Assembly (NCBI GenBank): GCA_964636675.1
Contig: CAZWUO010000091.1
Coordinates: 1 to 13,084, forward strand
DNA: 13,084 bases
Direction: 5' to 3'
Origin: JALUUH01 sp964636675
Lineage (GTDB): Bacteria; Pseudomonadota; Gammaproteobacteria; S012-40
The stretch's first letter is position 1. Every line of letters starts with the position of its first letter. The translations under genes and the position numbers were made by a program. Of this stretch, positions 6,601 through 13,084 are shown one piece after another. The notes beneath the pieces are model-generated. The model was given only the letters and a program-made list of their open reading frames with translations, was not told where the DNA came from and did not search any database.

Positions 6601-8091
6601 AATGTGCACGATGACATGATGCGCCCGGTGATGACAATTACGCCTGAGGGTGGTGACACGGTGAGCCGTATTTTAGTGGGCTTATGGGATGATTCCCCAC
6701 TGGATTTCAGTCGTTTCAAAGTAACCGCTAATGGTGAAGATATCACGCCCGATGTAACCGGCAGCCCAGATGTTGTTACGGTTTTTTTGCCCAACACGGT
6801 AACCGTGGCGAATGCCGACGATATCGAGATCATGTTGGAAATCTGGGACAAACCTGATCGCAGCTGGAGCACCGTTCGTGTTGGCGAAGCCGCCGCTAAC
6901 CGTACCCGTAGAACGGTCACCGGGCGTGCATTGCTGCGCATGGCTAATAATAGTGTGCCAGATACACTCGCCCCTAAGATCATCATGATCGGCGCTAGCG
7001 TGCAAAACGTTACGGTGAATACTGTTTATGACGACTCCGGTGCCAAAGCGACAGATAGTGACGGCAATGACATCAGCTCTCTCATTGAAAAAACGTCTAC
7101 TGTGGATATCAGCAGCCTGGGATCTTATACCGTGATTTATAGCGTTACCGATGGGGCTGGAAATGCAGCGACACCGGTGCAACGGATTGTGAAAGTTGTG
7201 GATAATATTGCACCGGAGATCGAGCTGAAGGGTGCTAGCGCGCTAACGGTTACGGTGCACACCGTGTATGACGACCCTGGTGCCACGGCCCTGGATAATT
7301 ATGACGGTGATATCACTTCTCTCATCGAAAAAACGTCTACTGTGGATATGACCAGCCTGGGATCTTATACCGTGACTTATAACGTCACGGATGGGGCTGG
7401 AAATACAGCGATACCGGTGCAACGTAGCGTGAAGGTGGTCGCGCTCGACATCCCGATAGAAGAAGACAAAACCGCGCCGGTAATCACGCTCTTTGGTGCT
7501 AACCCGCAAACGATTACGGTAGGCGACACCTATAACGAACTCGGTGCGAGTGCGAGTGATAATGTTGATGGCGATAATATCAAGCCGATCAATATTGATA
7601 TTAGCGCCGTCAATACTGCGCAGATTGGATCTTATAAAGTGAAATACCATGTTGCTGATGCGGCTGGCAATGCGACAACAGTCACTCGTATGGTGAAGGT
7701 TGTTGATGATGTTGTGCCGGTCATCACTCTCGTTGGTGGCAATCCTCTAACTATCATAATCGGCAGCACGTATATCGAACCGGGTGCCACTGTGCTTGAT
7801 AATCTTGATGGGGATATCAGTGGCAATATCATGATAAATGCTTCGGCGCTTAATAACAGCGTCGTGGGATCATATGGTGTGACTTACAACGCTATAGATG
7901 CCGCAGAAAACGCAGCAATAGAAGTGACGCGTACGGTGACCGTCACCGCTGCTTCGGGTGATGATACTGATGATGGTATTAGCTTTAGCAGTTATGGCCC
8001 ACTGGGGCTGTTGATGACTGGACTCCTGCTTGTTTTACGGCGCAGGAGTAAACGAAATCAAATTCAGCTTGAAAATGGAGAATGCAAATGA
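3667..8091 (+). CDS. Exported HzsA-like dihaem protein with beta-propeller, four DUF5011-type Ig repeats and C-terminal sorting tail
   Basis: The start is ATG 3667, with GGGGGGTG just upstream; a GTG at 3637 would spoil the signal peptide. The 1474-residue product has a signal peptide cleaved near PVFA/AQ (~residue 33). Residues ~110-400 are propeller-like, with repeats such as DGRIGFTSNREQG (~248) and DGRIVYTNFDRM, and TQLSDGDIVVTLYYN follows. Two c-type haem motifs, CAGCH (730-734) and CAACH (812-816), come after the propeller. This order resembles hydrazine synthase alpha-subunit (HzsA) relatives found outside anammox bacteria; hydrazine synthesis is not implied, since no HzsB/C partner is present. 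DGDGLTDIDEE (859-869) resembles a calcium-binding thrombospondin-3 repeat. Cys882-Cys883 sit in a CCTPSRW motif. Four Ig-like repeats begin near residues 1099, 1179, 1267 and 1347. The tail is GPLGLL, hydrophobic residues, then RRRSKR (1444-1463), as in GlyGly-CTERM signals. Probable role: periplasmic or surface electron carrier or oxidase acting with the lyase downstream. Confidence 0.85.
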   Translation: MSQFNNGIKKYFLPVVVGFGVLVGISPAKPVFAAQQYQAQFASIDYDVVYVRCPRAKETVSRNGKENMLNWNGVNDLWLSASNNVYHQPGCDLVLHDSQMTPGDPGAEKVLVNCDEDDPSKPVCSVADPNVSFDGRHVVYTKFTDTRTFITDLGMREISNTGLQTFMRLDPNGGLDGSKFAISVFSGIKPYAKPALIFMYDLLTGENIQVSPDSKMFAGRAHPEKPGRGEEWSSNIPVMDTGGFFMPDGRIGFTSNREQGFGMFQVFAMERDGKNREVLSHRAMKNQLHPATLMDGRIVYTNFDRMLQRTSNNNFSLFEINPDGSAPFIFAGKNDATKWSYHYFTQLSDGDIVVTLYYNRQQTGLGAFDRFPANNPSGPDFVHRFISEGVLGDEMTALPTAWRTGNSLNPFARPGQFRLTPNGGAGDTPMPPYAPEEYFIHPVGDRVVTMNGRFTHPAAAPDNDLLATYSIGGSSTISDSRYYDKNKGATLDSVMKVIGKDAGIWLFPLEPNSTRQIGHIADDAQIVVDFPEYHEIMARAVVSYQDIYGIARPDPDVTRAPTRNDGNQDPRLPAGAPYGLTGAASMFDRETRSLNGTPWNMKDGGGAMSGRTYLNLASSGSELAIFDNDEIYGIRVLMPVPNIPKDLNKGDEQWIHFQRHHLRILGEYPVRKPDSNGVEPVDVQDNPDTSFIVRVPADTPFLMQSIDKRGMALDIETASRSVVRGEEQYCAGCHVHTRKGMDTLASRAKFNTDKFGDFTGASAPLFIGEDGNGFPTVASAHTTYAEEAGATARRSFAVDWDNNIATIVQNRCAACHAEGKPAQQLTGLRLDDDDRTYDLITKNKYTNEDGTEIKASSKDGDGLTDIDEENTDRITPRYANACCTPSRWVSANSARSSMLVWALYGERLDGRDPDSGLPPKESGVVVDERDKEFPEIWPKVGEHLAYLDGSSSLAGTSNMPEAEKRLIARWLDIGAPKLNVHDDMMRPVMTITPEGGDTVSRILVGLWDDSPLDFSRFKVTANGEDITPDVTGSPDVVTVFLPNTVTVANADDIEIMLEIWDKPDRSWSTVRVGEAAANRTRRTVTGRALLRMANNSVPDTLAPKIIMIGASVQNVTVNTVYDDSGAKATDSDGNDISSLIEKTSTVDISSLGSYTVIYSVTDGAGNAATPVQRIVKVVDNIAPEIELKGASALTVTVHTVYDDPGATALDNYDGDITSLIEKTSTVDMTSLGSYTVTYNVTDGAGNTAIPVQRSVKVVALDIPIEEDKTAPVITLFGANPQTITVGDTYNELGASASDNVDGDNIKPINIDISAVNTAQIGSYKVKYHVADAAGNATTVTRMVKVVDDVVPVITLVGGNPLTIIIGSTYIEPGATVLDNLDGDISGNIMINASALNNSVVGSYGVTYNAIDAAENAAIEVTRTVTVTAASGDDTDDGISFSSYGPLGLLMTGLLLVLRRRSKRNQIQLENGECK
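7081..7140 (+). repeat. Intragenic repeat, copy 1 (pairs with 7321-7380)
   Basis: This 60-nt block and the block at 7321-7380, offset by exactly 240 bp (80 codons), differ at only a few positions. They encode the same strand of Ig repeats 1 and 2 of the HzsA-like protein (LIEKTSTVD...SLGSYTV.Y). Near-identity in DNA, well above that of the other repeats, indicates recent duplication or gene conversion. Confidence 0.75.
7321..7380 (+). repeat. Intragenic repeat, copy 2
   Basis: This is the partner of 7081-7140. The homology runs on into the following codons for VTDGAGN. Unequal crossing-over between the two would delete or duplicate precisely one in-frame Ig repeat. Confidence 0.75.
8077..8091 (+). 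promoter_or_regulatory. RBS and ATGA overlap coupling the first two genes
   Basis: GGAG at 8077-8080 lies 7 nt before ATG 8088-8090, whose last two bases form part of the stop codon TGA (8089-8091) of the upstream gene. An in-frame ATG at 8082 is only one base from the GGAG and is therefore not the likely start. The 4-nt overlap predicts translational coupling. Confidence 0.8.
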
Positions 8092-11000
8092 AAGCCAAAA
8101 TCATGAGAGCAAAGTTTTTTGTTAACAAACTATTTTTTCTAGGCCTTGTGAGTCATTTGTTGTTTATTACGGTTGCTAAAGCTGAAGAAACAATGCATCC
8201 GAATATTTTGATCAGTGCGGAAGAGATAGCCGTAATCAAGACAAAGTTTAGTGTTGATGAAAATGGGGTGGTCACAGGTCAAGAGCCTTGGAAAAGTGCT
8301 TATGCCGAGGTGATAAAAAAGGCAGATGAAGCACTCAAACTTCCTATGATGAGCGTTACATTTGGAGGTGAGAATAATAACGACGCTGGTTGCCGTGGTG
8401 ATAGTCGTATTTTTTGTGCGGGCGGCTTTTATGAGAATGAAAACCGATACGATGCCGATGAAGCTGTAAAAGTGGGTGTGGGGGTGCGTGATCTAGGCAT
8501 GGCCTATGCCTTTTCCGGTGACGCTAAGTACGCCGAGCACCTGATTAAGCTTGTGCGTGTTTGGGCGATTAATCCGACAACCAGCCTACGACCACTATTC
8601 GTTACCAATGGTGCGCGAATCAGTTTGTTTTCCAATCAGGGAGGGGTTATATACGGTGCAGGGCTAGCGTGGGACTATCCTGGTTGGGAGCAGTCTGATA
8701 GAGACGCCTTTAAAGTATGGGTGCAGGCTTTTGGAGAGGCTGTAAAGGATTTGAGTCCTGCTAATAATAATTTTGAGAACTGGCGAAATGCCTTACTCAG
8801 TATCGCAGGCGCGTTTACCGGCGACCAAGATCTCCTGAATGCCTCCTTCCAAAATTTCCGTAACGCAATTCCTGGGCATATTCATTGGACTGGACGTATG
8901 GACTGGGAGTGGCGCCGTACTCAAGGTTGGGGTGGGCTAGGGTATTCAGTGTATGCTATCACAGCAATGACTATCACGGCAGAAGTTGCGCGTCTTCATA
9001 ATGTGGATTTGTACAACTATACCTCTGATGGCATCAGAGGTCTGAGAGTTGCGCTGGATTTTTTAGCACCCTATATCGCCGATCCGTCGTTATGGGGGAA
9101 AGATAAAGCTTCTAAAACAGCAGGCATCGGAGATCTACTTCCCTACCGGAATCGCGGCGCGGGTGTTTACGAAGTAGCTTATTCTATTTGGGAAGATCCC
9201 GACCATTTAGCGGTCATCAACCGTTGGGGACGTCCTTTAGTAATGGCTCACTGGGCGCCAGGTGTCATCACTTTAACCCACGGCAATCGATTTGATCTGG
9301 ATGTTACCCCAACGCCACCGCGTATTACGCGCCAACCCGAAAATCTGACGGTGACCGAAGGCGAAGATGCGCATTTTAAGGTAGTTGCGACGGGCAGTGC
9401 CACGTTGACTTATCAATGGTTCCGCAACGGCAGCGCGCTTGAAGGCGAGACCAATGCGAGTTACACGGTCGAAAGTGCGAGCGCGGCGGATAATGGCGAC
9501 ATGTATCGCTGTGAGGTGAGCAACAGTGTATTAGCTGATGTGTCCTGTGGTGAGAGCGTTATGCTCAGCGTAGAGCAGGATACAACGGCACCGGTGTTGG
9601 AATCTGCTCTTGCTATAAACGATAGCCGTGTAGACTTGATTTTTAGCGAAGCAGTGAGTGTCAACAGCGCTGAAGACACGGGCAATTATCAAATGGATCA
9701 GGGCATTGTCGTGGAGTCCGCAAGCCTGCAAGGCGATGTACGTACCGTTAGTCTTACGGTAAGCCAGCTCACTGAAGACACAACTTACACCGTGCAAGTC
9801 AACCATCTGCAAGACCTGGCCCCTACGCCTAATACGATGGCTTCGACTAGCAAAACCTTTACCTATCGTATCGCCGACGACTTTGAGGATAATAACGCCG
9901 ATGGTTGGATACCGTTAAACGGCGATCGCTGGGAAGTGACCGAAGAGGATGACGGTAACCACGCCTATTACCTTAATACCACCGAATTTGCAGCAACCAC
10001 AGGTAAGGCATTGGGCGAGTATTCGTTATTGTCCCCCGCCTATGCAGACTTTACGTTTAGCGCCCGCGCCAAACTCGGCGATCCCGTGGGCGACAACGGT
10101 TATGCGGATTACGCGGTGGTCTTTGGTTTTGAAAATGAAAACAACTACTACTATGTCATCTTCAACAACGATCAAAGCTCAACCCAGCTCTACAAGGTTG
10201 TCAATGGTGACCGTGGTGAAGCATTAGCGACGGCCGAGGCTGACTGGTTGAACGATAATGACTATCACACGATAAAAATCACACGTGCTGGCGATGTCAC
10301 TGACGTTTACTTCGATGACAACTCCATCATGAGTGCTACTAATACTTCTGGCGTGGGTCAAGTGGGTGTGGGCAGTTACAATGATTCGGCGTATTTTGAT
10401 GACGTGAAAGTGGTGGTGAATGCAACCCCAACCCCTGATACCACGCCCCCGGTGATTACTCTGGTGGGTGCGGATCCGCAAGAGATTGAGCTAGGTACGG
10501 CGTATACCGAACTTGGTGCAAGCGCGAGCGATAACGTTGCGGTCGATGAAGAGATCGAGATAGATGCGAGTGCGGTAGATACAACAAAGCTTGGATCGTA
10601 TCTGGTCACGTACAACGTGAAAGATGTAAATGACAATGCAGCGATACCGGTGCAACGCACGGTGAATGTGATCCCCGCAAAGATCCCGATAGAAAAAGAT
10701 AAAGTCGCACCGGAGATCTTCTTGGTGGGTGCGGATCCGCAAGAGATTGAGCTAGGTACGGCGTATACCGAACTTGGTGCAAGCGCGAGCGATAACATTG
10801 ACGACGATACGGTTCTCAGTAGCCAGATTGAGATTGATGCAAGTGCGGTGAATACCTCTCTCATCGGTACGTATATCGTGACTTATAACGTTATGGATGC
10901 GGCTGAAAATGCAGCGGTACAAATGCAACGTACGGTGAATGTGATTCCGCTAGAGATCCCAATAGAAGAAGATCAAACCGCACCAGTCATTACTCTCGAA

Positions 11001-11309
11001 GGCAGTGCTAGCTTAACGCTTGAGGTGGGTAATACTTATGTCGAACTCGGTGCAAGCGCGAGCGATAACGTTGACGGTGATCTCAGCGTGAAGATTAAAA
11101 TCGATGCAAGTGCCGTGGATAGCTCTCTCATCGGCTCATACCGTGTGACTTATAACGTAACGGATGCGGCAGGAAACTCGGCCACGCAAGTCACGCGCAT
11201 GGTTAATGTCAAGGTAGCCCCGTCGGCGATTAGTTTCAGTGCGCTGGGTGGGCCGTTGCTTGGACTGGGGTTTATGTTGCTGGCTTTTCGGCTGCGCCGA
11301 CAAGCCTGA
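8088..11309 (+). CDS. Secreted alginate-lyase-like multidomain protein with Ig, lectin-like and DUF5011-type modules
   Basis: The 1073-residue protein has a signal peptide ending in VAKA (residue 32). Residues ~37-405 look like an alpha/alpha-toroid lyase of the Pfam Alginate_lyase type: HPNILISAEEIAVIK at the start, NNNFENWRNALLSIAG (226-241) and DWEWRRTQGWGGLGYSVYAI (272-291). In PL5-type enzymes catalysis uses an Asn-His pair, an Arg and a Tyr. Here Asn, Arg277 and Tyr286 have plausible equivalents, but the His position appears to be Phe or Asn, so substrate and activity are uncertain. Then come an I-set-like Ig domain (~409-497, YQWFRNG), a SwmB/Big-like domain (~498-590), a concanavalin-like jelly roll (~597-780, possible glycan binding) and three DUF5011-type repeats (from ~784, 871 and 962). 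The tail LGGPLLGLGFMLLAFRLRR resembles a GlyGly-CTERM signal. Linkers IPIEKDK and IPIEEDQ match the upstream protein's IPIEEDK. Confidence 0.8.
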   Translation: MKAKIMRAKFFVNKLFFLGLVSHLLFITVAKAEETMHPNILISAEEIAVIKTKFSVDENGVVTGQEPWKSAYAEVIKKADEALKLPMMSVTFGGENNNDAGCRGDSRIFCAGGFYENENRYDADEAVKVGVGVRDLGMAYAFSGDAKYAEHLIKLVRVWAINPTTSLRPLFVTNGARISLFSNQGGVIYGAGLAWDYPGWEQSDRDAFKVWVQAFGEAVKDLSPANNNFENWRNALLSIAGAFTGDQDLLNASFQNFRNAIPGHIHWTGRMDWEWRRTQGWGGLGYSVYAITAMTITAEVARLHNVDLYNYTSDGIRGLRVALDFLAPYIADPSLWGKDKASKTAGIGDLLPYRNRGAGVYEVAYSIWEDPDHLAVINRWGRPLVMAHWAPGVITLTHGNRFDLDVTPTPPRITRQPENLTVTEGEDAHFKVVATGSATLTYQWFRNGSALEGETNASYTVESASAADNGDMYRCEVSNSVLADVSCGESVMLSVEQDTTAPVLESALAINDSRVDLIFSEAVSVNSAEDTGNYQMDQGIVVESASLQGDVRTVSLTVSQLTEDTTYTVQVNHLQDLAPTPNTMASTSKTFTYRIADDFEDNNADGWIPLNGDRWEVTEEDDGNHAYYLNTTEFAATTGKALGEYSLLSPAYADFTFSARAKLGDPVGDNGYADYAVVFGFENENNYYYVIFNNDQSSTQLYKVVNGDRGEALATAEADWLNDNDYHTIKITRAGDVTDVYFDDNSIMSATNTSGVGQVGVGSYNDSAYFDDVKVVVNATPTPDTTPPVITLVGADPQEIELGTAYTELGASASDNVAVDEEIEIDASAVDTTKLGSYLVTYNVKDVNDNAAIPVQRTVNVIPAKIPIEKDKVAPEIFLVGADPQEIELGTAYTELGASASDNIDDDTVLSSQIEIDASAVNTSLIGTYIVTYNVMDAAENAAVQMQRTVNVIPLEIPIEEDQTAPVITLEGSASLTLEVGNTYVELGASASDNVDGDLSVKIKIDASAVDSSLIGSYRVTYNVTDAAGNSATQVTRMVNVKVAPSAISFSALGGPLLGLGFMLLAFRLRRQA
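10462..10535 (+). repeat. Perfect 74-bp direct repeat, copy 1
   Basis: These 74 bases are identical to 10723-10796. They encode the first strands of DUF5011-type repeats 1 and 2 of the lyase-like protein (LVGADPQEIELGTAYTELGA onwards). The offset is 261 bp, a multiple of three, so recombination between copies would remove or add one repeat in frame. Confidence 0.9.
10723..10796 (+). repeat. Perfect 74-bp direct repeat, copy 2
   Basis: This is identical to 10462-10535. The third repeat of the protein shares only part of it (ELGASASDNV, with GTGCAAGCGCGAGCGATAAC at the DNA level), so the first two repeats are the most recent pair. Such a repeat can also collapse in short-read assembly. Confidence 0.9.
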
Positions 11310-11373
11310 TTAAAGTGCTTCCGAATAAAACAATCGCAAATGGCTTTAAATAAAACGCTAAAAAACTATTTTT

Positions 11374-11399
11374 CCTCGGAGGCAACCCTCGGAGGCAAC
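11374..11399 (+). repeat. Tandem 13-bp duplication carrying two Shine-Dalgarno sequences
   Basis: CCTCGGAGGCAAC occurs twice back to back (11374-11386 and 11387-11399). Each copy contains GGAGG. The distal GGAGG (11391-11395) is 9 nt from GTG 11405 and supports that start; the proximal one lies too far upstream to serve it directly. No terminator-like hairpin with a T-tract is seen in the 95-nt gap, so read-through from the lyase gene is likely. Confidence 0.75.
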
Positions 11400-11404
11400 A
11401 TAAG

Positions 11405-13030
11405 GTGAACGCAAATTTGGGCATGCGCATGACTTCTACAACAGAGTCAGGAGAATCAACGCTGAAACATTCAGGAGTAGGAGCACTAGGGCTAAGCTTA
11501 TTATTGATGCTGGTTCCTACACTCGGACTTGCTAGTGTGTTGAGTGATCTTGCAGCGACGGTTCAGCCAGGCACCTTTGTCGAGTTAGAAGTAGAGGGTT
11601 CTGTATCGACCTGTGATGTGATGGCGCCGATCTTACCTAAGACGCATCCCGCTGCGTGCGATGAAGATGATCCCTTACCTCACCCCATCGACGGGTGTGA
11701 GATACCGCCAAGGACGTATCTTGGCAATATTCTCGAATTTACTGATCAGGCTTTGTGGGATTCGGTGGAGCGAGAGGTTTACATCATGGGTACGCGGCGA
11801 CCCTATAAAGTGTGGGATCAAATGTTTGTCAAGTACTCAGAAGAGACGAATAGTTGGATCACTCTGGATAATCCTCAACCTCAATTCAATCCTGGGTTTC
11901 ACGGTTATGATCATGGCACTATCGACTCTGTGCGTCGACATTACTATTGGGCGCAGGTAGGGGATTCGAACTTGGTGTGGCAGATGAACATGGACACGGG
12001 CGTTTGGCGACAACTACCTAAAGTGCCTTTAAACACTGGACAGTTCACCGCAATCGATTATTTTCCGGAAATCGACAGAGTGGTTTTTTTCAACGGGCTG
12101 CGTACGAATGAGTATATTCTCTATTCACCAGATGACGATAAGTGGGAAGAACATACCACCATTGATGATACGCCATTCGGTGGAATTTCTCACTTCAGTG
12201 AGTACAACCCAATCCATGGCATGATGTTTTTCGGCGGTGGATATAATTACAACGACGACACACCCGGCATTGATGAGTCGCGGCGATTCTATATGCTTGA
12301 TGATGATAAGGTAGTAAGTCGATTGGCGGATGCACCTACTTTTCTTGGGCAGTTTGGTGCGGGTCCTGTGCAAACCATTGATCCGAAGACTGGCAATCTC
12401 GTGGTATTCCAAGGAAAACCCAACGATAGCTCAACTCCCAACTGTTTCAATCCATTGCCGATCTGGGAGTTCGATCTCGATAGTAATACTTGGCGGCAGA
12501 CAGGAACGCAACAGCTGACTGATATATGGTGCCGGATGAATACGGCTGCAGTACCGCTTTACGAATACGGGGTTAACTTTATCGTCTCGGTGAGGAATGA
12601 TACGGATTGTCGGGTGCATTTATACCGGCATTCGCCCGGGATAGATGTTCCACTGGAGATCAATGTACACCCTGTTGCAGTTTCTGTGGAGCAGGAGCAA
12701 ATAGCGACTTTTAAAGTCATCGCCTTCGGTAGCGGTCCGATCAGCTATCAGTGGCGTAAAAATGGTGTCGACATTCCTGGAGCGGCCATGGCTAGCTATG
12801 GCTTCACAGCACTAGACATGGCGGACAATGGTGCTAATTTTGATGTTGTGGTGAGCAATACAACTGTCAGTATCATTAGTTCCAAGGCCGCTTTGACGAT
12901 TATTGCCGATACGTTTGCACCTAGCTTGATCTCCGCATCAGCGGTGAGCGATAGCCGCGTTGATATTTTATTTAGCGAACTGCTCGCCGACAAGCTAAGC
13001 GTGAATTCTGCCAACGTAGTGCCTGAATGA
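11405..13030 (+). CDS. Secreted kelch/galactose-oxidase-like propeller protein with Ig module, 3' end disrupted
   Basis: The start is GTG 11405, backed by GGAGG 9 nt upstream; ATG 11423 and ATG 11429 are alternatives without a close RBS. The signal peptide core is GALGLSLLLMLVPTLGLA (about residues 27-44), with cleavage nearby. Residues ~60-400 form a beta-propeller of kelch/galactose-oxidase type. Motifs include ALWDSVEREVYIMG, KYSEETNSWITL, GFHGYDHGTID, MDTGVWRQLP, VVFFNG and EFDLDSNTWRQTG, which repeat the pattern of paired hydrophobics followed by a Trp-containing strand. No copper-ligand set could be assigned, so enzyme activity is not claimed. An Ig domain (~420-500, YQWRKNG) and the start of a SwmB/Big-like domain (from D502) match the same pair in the lyase-like protein. 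The match stops after ILFSE (525); the last ~16 codons and TGA at 13028 are antisense to a Calx-beta coding stretch. The real protein was probably longer, ending in a sorting tail like its neighbours. Confidence 0.75.
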   Translation: MNANLGMRMTSTTESGESTLKHSGVGALGLSLLLMLVPTLGLASVLSDLAATVQPGTFVELEVEGSVSTCDVMAPILPKTHPAACDEDDPLPHPIDGCEIPPRTYLGNILEFTDQALWDSVEREVYIMGTRRPYKVWDQMFVKYSEETNSWITLDNPQPQFNPGFHGYDHGTIDSVRRHYYWAQVGDSNLVWQMNMDTGVWRQLPKVPLNTGQFTAIDYFPEIDRVVFFNGLRTNEYILYSPDDDKWEEHTTIDDTPFGGISHFSEYNPIHGMMFFGGGYNYNDDTPGIDESRRFYMLDDDKVVSRLADAPTFLGQFGAGPVQTIDPKTGNLVVFQGKPNDSSTPNCFNPLPIWEFDLDSNTWRQTGTQQLTDIWCRMNTAAVPLYEYGVNFIVSVRNDTDCRVHLYRHSPGIDVPLEINVHPVAVSVEQEQIATFKVIAFGSGPISYQWRKNGVDIPGAAMASYGFTALDMADNGANFDVVVSNTTVSIISSKAALTIIADTFAPSLISASAVSDSRVDILFSELLADKLSVNSANVVPE

Positions 13031-13084
13031 CCTTCCGTAATATTAATGTCACCCACTTGCAGCGTGGGCAATATGGCAAGGTCA
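12985..13084 (-). CDS. Start of a Calx-beta domain on the opposite strand, partial (inverted junction)
   Basis: Read on the minus strand from 13083 to 12985, the sequence gives 33 codons containing LPTLQVGDINITEGHSGTT followed by LAEFTLSLSA. This is an excellent match to the opening strands of Calx-beta domains (pattern 'xxIxDVxVxEGxSGTTxAxFTVxLSA'). The next minus-strand codons (SSSLNKISTRL...) lose the pattern exactly where the plus-strand homology of the kelch-like protein resumes. Two coding sequences of opposite polarity therefore meet at about 12981-12987. Calx-beta domains bind calcium in large adhesins and surface proteins. The gene would extend beyond the right edge. It could be a genuine inversion or a chimeric contig end. 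Confidence 0.6.

Noticed and set aside
3667..8091. True hydrazine synthase (anammox)
   Set aside because: No beta or gamma subunit genes are nearby, and the protein carries Ig repeats and a sorting tail. It is better called an HzsA-like relative of unknown chemistry.
12796..12984. Minus-strand ORF continuing past the Calx-beta segment
   Set aside because: Beyond 12985 it is the shadow of the plus-strand Ig domain. Only the part to the right of the junction looks real.

Overview
The window looks like accessory DNA from a bacterium, most likely a marine-type gammaproteobacterium. The evidence is Gram-negative signal peptides, short glycine/hydrophobic/arginine C-terminal tails of the GlyGly-CTERM style, sites matching the CRP consensus, and an AT-rich non-coding half beside coding DNA of moderate GC. 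The taxonomic call is an inference; there is no rRNA or tRNA here to anchor it.

Layout. (1) Bases 1-178, minus strand: the 5' end of a secreted protein gene that runs off the left edge. (2) Bases 179-2456: gene-poor and AT-rich. It holds a perfect 22-bp palindrome, a ~180-bp tandem duplication in which each copy carries a CRP-like site, and decayed minus-strand fragments of a parallel beta-helix protein and an IS4-type transposase. (3) Bases 2457-2690, minus strand: a small membrane protein that may have lost its C-terminus. (4) Bases 2691-3666: non-coding, with a strong 13-bp-arm inverted repeat and short direct repeats. (5) Bases 3667-13030, plus strand: a run of three large exported-protein genes, probably one operon.

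The operon encodes: a 1474-residue protein related to the alpha subunit of hydrazine synthase (beta-propeller followed by two c-type haem motifs CXXCH), with four DUF5011-type Ig repeats and a C-terminal sorting tail; a 1073-residue alginate-lyase-like protein with an I-set-like Ig domain, a SwmB/Big-like domain, a lectin-like jelly roll, three DUF5011-type repeats and a sorting tail; and a kelch/galactose-oxidase-like propeller protein with the same Ig plus SwmB-like pair. The first two genes overlap by 4 nt (ATGA); the third follows after 95 nt without an evident terminator. Shared modules and tails suggest the products work together at the cell surface, plausibly on a polyanionic polysaccharide. 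That role is inferred.

The right end is abnormal. The third gene loses its expected continuation near base 12984, and from there to the window edge the minus strand, not the plus strand, encodes the start of a Calx-beta domain. This is an inverted junction: either a real rearrangement or an assembly/amplification chimera.
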